From contig NZ_JADBHF010000014.1 in assembly GCF_017808105.1 (NCBI RefSeq), positions 24,022-88,021 of the forward strand: a stretch of 64,000 nt of DNA, given 5' to 3'. Below the pieces are notes generated by a model. It searched no databases. It was given only the letters and a program-made list of their open reading frames with translations, and had not been told where the DNA came from. Below, piece by piece: positions 58,835 through 64,000 of this stretch. This DNA comes from Brevibacterium renqingii. GTDB taxonomy: Bacteria; Actinomycetota; Actinomycetes; Actinomycetales; Brevibacteriaceae. Made by a program: the position numbers and the translations under genes. Position 1 is the first letter of the stretch, and each line of letters opens with the position of its first letter.

Positions 58835-59698
58835 ATGAGCAACGATGACGTGAACCTGCAGGACTGGGTGGGGCGGACCTCGACGATCGAGGAAGTCGTC
58901 TCGGGGGAGCGGGCGTCACGCTTGGCCTCTCTGCTCGGCCGTGAAGCTGACGAGACGGACCCGCTCTTTCCTGTCGGACACTGGTTGCACTTCTCCGAAG
59001 ACGATGTGCCGATGAGTGAGCTCGGCACCGATGGGCATGTGAGGCTCGGCGGGTTCATGCCACCGGTTGGCCTGCCTCGGCGAATGTGGGCTGGCAGCGA
59101 ACTCACCTTCCACGCGCCGATTCTGCCTGGTCAGCTGCTCTCGCGGACGACGACGCTCGAATCGGTCACAGAGAAGTCCGGCAGCACCGGTCCTCTGTGC
59201 TTCGTGGTGCTGCGACACGAGATCTCCGCGGGTGGAATCCCGGCGACGACGGATAGGCACACGATCGTCTACAGGGAAGCCGCTTCGGCTCCGGTCGGAT
59301 CTGCGGCGAAACCGCCACGCGCGGACTCACCCGCACCGGCGGGGTGGGACTGGTCGGCCAGCGTGCGGCCGGATGAGGTCATGCTGTTCCGCTATTCGGC
59401 GCTGACGTTCAACTCGCACCGTATCCACTACGACTACCCCTACGTCACCGAGGTCGAAGGATATCCGGGTCTGGTCACCCACGGACCGTTGACGGCGACG
59501 CTGCTGCTCGACGCCTTCATTGCCAAGCATCCGGGCGTCCGCGTGACCAAGTACAGCTTCACTGCGAAGTCTCCGTTGTTCGCGAACGAGCAGATCCATC
59601 TCGTCGGGCGGCAGACCGCGGGCGGCGTTCACGAGCTGCAGGCGATCGCCCCCGGCGGGACGACCGCAATCGCGGCCACCTTGATGGCGGAAGGGTGA
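58835..59698 (+). CDS. HTD2/MaoC-like double-hotdog hydratase (mesaconyl-C4-/itaconyl-CoA hydratase type)
   Basis: A 287-aa protein with an AGAAGAGA ribosome site. An N-terminal hotdog half (GHWLHFSEDDVPMSELGTDGHVRLGGFMPPVGLPRRMWAGSELTFHAPILPGQ) is followed by a C-terminal half with the hydratase-2-like motif FRYSALTFNSHRIHYDYPYVTEVEGYPGLVTHGPL, whose Asn/His/Asp positions supply catalysis. This is the arrangement of mesaconyl-C4-CoA and itaconyl-CoA hydratases and of HTD2. With the acyl-CoA dehydrogenase it would take an acyl-CoA to a 3-hydroxyacyl-CoA; products could feed the HMG-CoA-lyase-type operon at 15-22 kb, but that is inference. Confidence 0.85.
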   Translation: MSNDDVNLQDWVGRTSTIEEVVSGERASRLASLLGREADETDPLFPVGHWLHFSEDDVPMSELGTDGHVRLGGFMPPVGLPRRMWAGSELTFHAPILPGQLLSRTTTLESVTEKSGSTGPLCFVVLRHEISAGGIPATTDRHTIVYREAASAPVGSAAKPPRADSPAPAGWDWSASVRPDEVMLFRYSALTFNSHRIHYDYPYVTEVEGYPGLVTHGPLTATLLLDAFIAKHPGVRVTKYSFTAKSPLFANEQIHLVGRQTAGGVHELQAIAPGGTTAIAATLMAEG

Positions 59699-59922
59699 GG
59701 AGCGGCGATTGAAAGAGCATCTTCAGGACGGGCCTAAATAACGTTGCGTCCTGCGGCCGTTCTCAACGGTAACGCTCGAGAGACAGAAAGACGGGCCCCC
59801 TTCAGGACTGACCCTGTCGCACTGATCTTGAACCCGTCGACAGGTGTGGTTGCGATAGTTCCGACTGCGACCTAAGTAGACGGCGCATACTGTACGGGAA
59901 GGTTGAAAGATTGAGGGGAGCT
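59699..59922. other. Left boundary region of the low-GC segment
   Basis: About 224 bases with no gene. Codon-style high-GC sequence ends here; a CCTGTCG-N18-CGACAGG dyad (59812-59843) and two copies of TTCAGGAC (about 59724 and 59802) are visible. No tRNA, integrase or clear attachment site was found. A CATACT hexamer at 59886 may be the -10 of the following operon. Confidence 0.4.
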
Positions 59923-59949
59923 ATGCCACAGCTAGTATGCATTACATGA
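59923..59949 (+). CDS. Eight-codon leader ORF coupled to the NUDIX gene
   Basis: ATG 59923 lies 5 bases after a strong ribosome site (GAGGGGAG) and reads eight codons (MPQLVCIT) to a TGA at 59947-59949 that overlaps the NUDIX start ATG 59946 (ATGA). The NUDIX ATG has no ribosome site of its own close by. Termination-coupled reinitiation from a tiny leader is therefore likely, as in other actinobacterial operons. Confidence 0.5.
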   Translation: MPQLVCIT

Positions 59950-60386
59950 AGCAGGACGTCCTCGAGGTTGTAGGTGCAGTGATACGCGGAGATGTAGACG
60001 GGGCGCCTGCCGTTTTGGCGTTCCGTCGACGCGCGGAAAAATCTGCCGGAGGCAAGTGGGAGTTTCCCGGCGGGAAAGTTGAACAGACTGAAACTCAATC
60101 CGTTGCGCTTGCTCGTGAAATTCGAGAAGAGCTAGGTATTGAAGTTGACGTCGGCCCGCTAGTGGCTCGGGCTCGCACGCCTGTTGGCAGTCGAGTGATA
60201 GATCTTGCCTGCTATTGGGTAACTGTGCAAGAGGTTCCGACAGAAAGTAGTGACCACGACGTAATCCAATGGGTGACCTCGGCCGACTTGCGTACGCTGG
60301 ACTGGGCAGAGCCTGATCTTCCAGCCGTCGAAGTGATCGAAGTAGCTATGTCTGAGGACCGGGGAGGTGCGCGCAAAAATGAGTGA
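59946..60386 (+). CDS. NUDIX hydrolase (MutT-like)
   Basis: A 146-aa enzyme if ATG 59946 is used (59937 adds three residues). The NUDIX box is perfect: G-x5-E-x7-REIREELGI, preceded by AGGKWEFPGGKVE. The fold resembles 8-oxo-dGTP/CTP pyrophosphohydrolases of the MutT/CTPP group. It is followed, with an 8-base overlap, by the PLD-helicase gene, so the two are made together. As a housekeeping sanitiser it would be unusual in such an operon; in a defence setting it could hydrolyse a modified nucleotide or a signal molecule. Confidence 0.88.
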   Translation: MKQDVLEVVGAVIRGDVDGAPAVLAFRRRAEKSAGGKWEFPGGKVEQTETQSVALAREIREELGIEVDVGPLVARARTPVGSRVIDLACYWVTVQEVPTESSDHDVIQWVTSADLRTLDWAEPDLPAVEVIEVAMSEDRGGARKNE

Positions 60387-63300
60387 CGATAATCTATGCC
60401 CCGGACTCTATGAACGACTGGTCGATGGATCGGTGAACTCGCTCATTGAAGATCTGGATGACGCGCTCCACGCAGATATGCAATCGGTTGATATCGAGGA
60501 CTATCCGGCGCTTGCTGCGCACCATATCGGACTCAAAGTTAAGGCTGCGCTGAGTCAAGCGGATGCTGCGAATCGAGTATCGATTGCTAATGAGATTCTT
60601 CGCGTGTTGCCGGGGAACGGAAATGAGCACGTGCTTAACCACAGTCCTGATGTGCTGATGTCGGTCTACGAAGAATCACCAGCGAGACGACCTTCGACTC
60701 CGTTAACCGAAACCGCGCTTTTCACGAATGCTGCTGAGACTCCGAGCCTTAACTCAGAGCTGCGGTTGGAGATGGAAAGCGCGGACCGTGTTGATTTGCT
60801 GTGCGCCTTCGTCAAATGGAGCGGAATCACGGTGCTGGAACGGGGACTTCAGCGTCTGCGGGAACGGAAAGTGCCGATTCGCGTCCTGACAACAACATAC
60901 ATCGGTGCGACTGAGCGCAGAGCCCTCGACCGTCTTGTCAACGACTTCGGCGCCGAGGTGCGAGTCAATTACGATTCGCGAACAACCCACTTGCACGCGA
61001 AAGCATGGCTCTTTTACCGAGAGTCCGGCTTCGACACCGGGTACGTAGGAAGTTCCAACTTGAGCCGGACGGCGCTTGTCGATGGGCTCGAATGGAACGT
61101 CCGGGTGTCGCGAGAAGCGACACCGCCGTTGATGGACAACTTTGACGCTACGTTTGAGTCGTACTGGGCGTCCAACGAATTCGAGGATTACATTCCTTCA
61201 CGCGACGCTCGGCGTCTTGACGACTCGTTGGCCAGCGCTCGGGCAGGTAGTTTTCGAGCAGCGCGATCGTCATCGTCAGGAATCACAACGCATTTTTTGG
61301 ATGTTCGTCCATTTCCTCACCAGACCGAGATGCTTGAGGAGCTTGCGTCGGAGAGAAGCGAAAATGGCCGTACTCGGAACCTGCTTGTTGCGGCAACGGG
61401 CACAGGCAAGACTGTTGTGGCAGCGTTGGACTATGCACGACTTGTACGGGAGTCGCTGGAGACGACGCGTGCACGCAAGATGATGCCTAAACCACTGCGG
61501 CTTCTATTCGTGGCGCACCGGAAGGAGATCCTAGATCAGGCGCTGGACACGTATCGTTCCGTGCTCAAGCGTGGTGATTTTGGGTCTTTGCTGTTAGGCG
61601 GGATCCCCGTAGGCGATCGAGACCATGTTTTTGCTTCGATTCAATCGCTGTCACGAGATGATCAACTTCAACAGTGGGAACCTGACCATTTTGATGTTGT
61701 TGTGATCGACGAGTTTCATCACGCGGCAGCTGCCACATATCGAAGAATTCTCAATTGGTTCAAGCCGGCACAGCTACTCGACCTGACTGCAACCCCGGAG
61801 AGAGCTGATGGGGTTAACGTGGCTCAAGCGTTTTTCGATGGACGGATCGCGAGCGAACTGCGGCTTTGGGACGCGTTGGATGCGGACCTACTGGTACCTT
61901 TTCATTACTACGGAATCGCAGACAATGTCGACCTTCGCGGTGTGACGTTTCGGGCAGGCGGTTACGATTCCGCTGAATTGTCAGAGATCTATACCGGAAA
62001 TCGTGACCGTGCGGCTCTTATCGTTGAGCAGGTGGGAGAGAAGATCCTGGACCCGCAAGCGATGAGGGCGCTGGGATTCTGTGTGAGCGTGGATCATGCT
62101 CGCTATATGGCGGAAGTGTTCACTCGCGCAGGAATCGAGTCTGTCGCACTGAGTGGACAGTCGACAACGGATGACCGTGATGTTGCACTTCGCCGACTTA
62201 GGGCGGGAGACGTGCAGTGCATCTTTACCGTGGACCTTTTTAACGAAGGAGTGGATGTACCCGAAGTCGACACTGTACTCATGCTCCGTCCGACTCAATC
62301 TGCAACCGTCTTTCTGCAGCAGCTGGGTCGTGGCCTTCGCCGCGCAGCAGGCAAGGCGCTGCTAACTGTCCTAGATTTTGTGGGACATCAGCATGAGAAG
62401 TTCCGGTTCGATATACCGCTGCGCGCGATGACCGGTGTCCCGCGAGGAAGAATCCTACACGCGGTGGAGAACGGATTCCCGCAAATGCCGGGCGGGTCGC
62501 AGATTGTTCTCGACCGGGTGGCTGAAGAGCGAGTTATCGACAGCATTAGGAGTCAGCTGTCGTTGACAACCAAAGCTCTGGTGTCAGACGTGCGCCAGAA
62601 CATTCCTGACGGCACGAACGCGCTCGAGTATCGATTGAGCGACTACCTTGCGGAGTCGGGAAGGGGCCTACCGGATATTTATAAGCCGGCTACAAGGCGG
62701 ATGTTTGGACTGGAGCTACCTGCAACATGGTCGGCAGTGCGACACCTGGCTTTCGGCAGCCATAGCGACAGCGCGGTAGAAAGTGAGCTTGCTGCCCAAA
62801 TCATGCGCAGAGTGAGCGCGTTGACTCATGTTGATGATGTTGAACGTGCGTTGGAATATCGTCGAATTATTTCGTCTGAAGCCCCATCGGATGAATTAGT
62901 TACCAGCCCATATGCGGCAATGCTCTACTACGCATTCTGGCCAAAAGGTGATGGCGGATCGGTCGCCGAGGGCCTCGACGAGATCCGTTCGAATCAGGCG
63001 CTATGCCAGGAGCTGGATCAACTCCTCACTGTTACATCATCGTTGCATCGTCTGACACCACGGCGCCTTGAAAGCGGGCTCGAGGGTATCCCTCTTCGGA
63101 CACACGCACGATATTCTCGTGAGGAATTGTTGTCGGCCCTTGGGATGGGAGTGAACGAGAAGCCTCAGCCTGGAAACTTTCGTGAAGGAGTGAAATGGTT
63201 CAAGGAGCATAAGACAGATGCCCTCCTGATTACTCTCCGGAAGTCCGATGCGGACTTCTCACCGTCGACTCGCTACAGGGATTATGCACTCACCCCACAA

Positions 63301-63561
63301 TTGTTCCACTGGGAGTCACAGTCCGGAACTTCAATTGAGAGTCCAGCGGGACAGCGATATATTCGCCATCGAGATTATGGGACGAACGTCCTTCTGTTCG
63401 TGCGTCACGCGAAGGTAGGGGACCTGGGAACAGAACCCTATACTTGTCTGGGTACTGCTAAGTATGTCTCGCACGAGGGCTCGCGACCGATTCAGGTCGT
63501 GTGGGAACTCGACCGGCCGATGCCTACTGACCTGTTTCTTGCAGCAAAAGCGGTTGCTTAG
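60379..63561 (+). CDS. PLD-nuclease / superfamily-2 helicase / DUF3427-like protein
   Basis: A 1,060-aa protein (ATG 60379, GGGGAGG 11 bases upstream). Region 1 (about 1-100) is a charged N-terminal domain. Region 2 (about 115-290) is PLD-like with a single HxK site, H206 and K208, in HLHAKAWLF, followed by GYVGSSNLSRTAL. Region 3 is a full SF2 helicase: Walker A ATGTGKT (339-345), DEFHH (444-448), DLTATPERADG, and the motif VI stretch QQLGRGLRRA (647-656). The C-terminal part to 1060 resembles DUF3427, with SREELLSALG near 913 and FHWESQSGTSIESPAG later. The architecture suits cutting and translocating DNA or RNA. Codon use and GC differ from the window's other genes. Confidence 0.85.
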   Translation: MSDDNLCPGLYERLVDGSVNSLIEDLDDALHADMQSVDIEDYPALAAHHIGLKVKAALSQADAANRVSIANEILRVLPGNGNEHVLNHSPDVLMSVYEESPARRPSTPLTETALFTNAAETPSLNSELRLEMESADRVDLLCAFVKWSGITVLERGLQRLRERKVPIRVLTTTYIGATERRALDRLVNDFGAEVRVNYDSRTTHLHAKAWLFYRESGFDTGYVGSSNLSRTALVDGLEWNVRVSREATPPLMDNFDATFESYWASNEFEDYIPSRDARRLDDSLASARAGSFRAARSSSSGITTHFLDVRPFPHQTEMLEELASERSENGRTRNLLVAATGTGKTVVAALDYARLVRESLETTRARKMMPKPLRLLFVAHRKEILDQALDTYRSVLKRGDFGSLLLGGIPVGDRDHVFASIQSLSRDDQLQQWEPDHFDVVVIDEFHHAAAATYRRILNWFKPAQLLDLTATPERADGVNVAQAFFDGRIASELRLWDALDADLLVPFHYYGIADNVDLRGVTFRAGGYDSAELSEIYTGNRDRAALIVEQVGEKILDPQAMRALGFCVSVDHARYMAEVFTRAGIESVALSGQSTTDDRDVALRRLRAGDVQCIFTVDLFNEGVDVPEVDTVLMLRPTQSATVFLQQLGRGLRRAAGKALLTVLDFVGHQHEKFRFDIPLRAMTGVPRGRILHAVENGFPQMPGGSQIVLDRVAEERVIDSIRSQLSLTTKALVSDVRQNIPDGTNALEYRLSDYLAESGRGLPDIYKPATRRMFGLELPATWSAVRHLAFGSHSDSAVESELAAQIMRRVSALTHVDDVERALEYRRIISSEAPSDELVTSPYAAMLYYAFWPKGDGGSVAEGLDEIRSNQALCQELDQLLTVTSSLHRLTPRRLESGLEGIPLRTHARYSREELLSALGMGVNEKPQPGNFREGVKWFKEHKTDALLITLRKSDADFSPSTRYRDYALTPQLFHWESQSGTSIESPAGQRYIRHRDYGTNVLLFVRHAKVGDLGTEPYTCLGTAKYVSHEGSRPIQVVWELDRPMPTDLFLAAKAVA

Positions 63562-63709
63562 ACCGATCGAAAGGGTTCTGACTCCGCGGTTCACGTTGGT
63601 ACATACCTTGGACTGCCGTTGCTGTTCTTGCCGAGTGAGCCAGAACCGTCCGTCGGCTGGGTCGATTACAGGCAGAGGGCGACTGAGTTTCGACCTGAGT
63701 TGCTTCACT

Positions 63710-63961
63710 TTAGTGTCCCGGTCCTGGCCCGAAATTCTCGACGTTTTCGATCAGCTGCGTGGCTGATGGCGGAAGTTCAGGTGGGAACACGAGCTCGTGC
63801 CCGTCGATCTCGCCCACGAACTCTCGCAGAGGCCGCAGTGTGGTGACGATCTTCTTCAAGGACAGCCCCGTCGCTTCCTGCATGAACCTCGATACGGCCA
63901 ACGCCGTGAACACAACCGTCAAAGGGACTGATGCAAGGATCGGTGACAATCGGAGTGTCAC
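63710..63961 (-). pseudogene. Decayed C-terminal end of an IS1634-like transposase
   Basis: The 83-residue frame reads VVFTALAVSRFMQEATGLSLKKIVTTLRPLREFVGEIDGHE, which resembles the C-terminal end of IS1634-family (DDE) transposases, where AHLTIVFAALAVSRWIE is usual. A stop codon lies upstream in the same frame (63982-63984), and the DDE core is not in view, so it is a remnant, possibly continuing past the window in another frame. It is convergent with the helicase gene, 148 bases apart. The rest of 63562-64000 shows no gene. Confidence 0.55.
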
Positions 63962-64000
63962 GCTGCGACTGCAGGTGACTCAATCATTGCTTCGTACTCC

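Noticed and set aside
63562..63709. Coding frames between the helicase gene and the transposase remnant
   Set aside because: Short overlapping frames with no motif or ribosome site; probably decayed sequence.
1..64000. CRISPR arrays, tRNA or rRNA genes, riboswitches, prophage
   Set aside because: I looked for regular direct repeats with spacers, tRNA-like cloverleaf ends, and phage structural genes and saw none. The only tandem array is the five-unit 18-bp repeat at 18838.

Overview
The window is one 64 kb stretch of high-GC actinobacterial chromosome. Gene content (Crp/Fnr, MarR, IclR and ArsR regulators, MMPL and RDD/VanZ membrane proteins, a cory-CC-star protein beside an ArsA-type ATPase, an Arr rifampin-modifying enzyme, many transporters), GTG/TTG starts and ATGA overlaps fit an environmental Micrococcales. 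Brevibacterium is my best guess, but nothing in the sequence proves the genus. No rRNA, tRNA, CRISPR array or intact prophage is visible.

Layout. 1-7.3 kb: an HtrA-like protease gene broken by an amber codon, a MarR regulator with a dyad operator, an OFA-type MFS carrier with a 56-aa partner, a SurA_N lipoprotein, a VOC protein, an M20 amidohydrolase and a DUF1275 membrane protein. 7.3-10.1 kb: gamma-glutamyltransferase-like gene plus its GntR regulator, with TTGTATACAA-type operators. 10.1-11.1 kb: ArsR/AHSA1 pair with two TTCAACC-N4-GGTTGAA operators. 11.2-15.1 kb: amino-acid permease/Usp pair, an FAA hydrolase and a truncated HTH-regulator remnant. 15.2-22.8 kb: two CaiB-type CoA transferases, an HMG-CoA-lyase-like enzyme, a complete tripartite tricarboxylate transporter (TctC-TctB-TctA) and an IclR regulator. 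Together they look like uptake, CoA activation and cleavage of a branched dicarboxylate. 22.9-26.0 kb: metal P-type ATPase, metallochaperone and a divergent Crp/Fnr regulator around an FNR-like box. 26.2-30.9 kb: RibD-like reductase, HpcH aldolase, then CstA, cory-CC-star and ArsA-type ATPase. 30.9-38.3 kb: IclR regulator, cytochrome P450, an aromatic/histidine ammonia-lyase homologue with unusual selectivity residues, a flavin/2Fe-2S reductase and a sodium:solute symporter. 38.4-47.9 kb: mixed metabolic and membrane genes, including a PLP phospho-lyase-like enzyme overlapping an APH-type kinase. 48-51.8 kb: a stress-type operon of two MarR regulators, cysteine hydrolase, pirin, GNAT and AhpD-like protein with a shared operator. 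51.9-55.4 kb: TAXI-type TRAP transporter. 55.4-59.7 kb: arr, an Nramp-related transporter, an acyl-CoA dehydrogenase and a HTD2-like hydratase.

59.7-64 kb differs from the rest: lower GC by eye, different codon use, and no copy of the short GCCTCGGCG motif that is frequent everywhere else. It carries a short leader ORF, a NUDIX hydrolase, and a 1,060-aa protein with PLD-nuclease, superfamily-2 helicase and DUF3427-like regions, followed by a decayed transposase end. This is the strongest candidate for an acquired defence or DNA-processing module. The other candidate for something undescribed is the GCCTCGGCG motif itself, which occurs in several reading frames, on both strands, and as a perfect inverted repeat in one intergenic hairpin.
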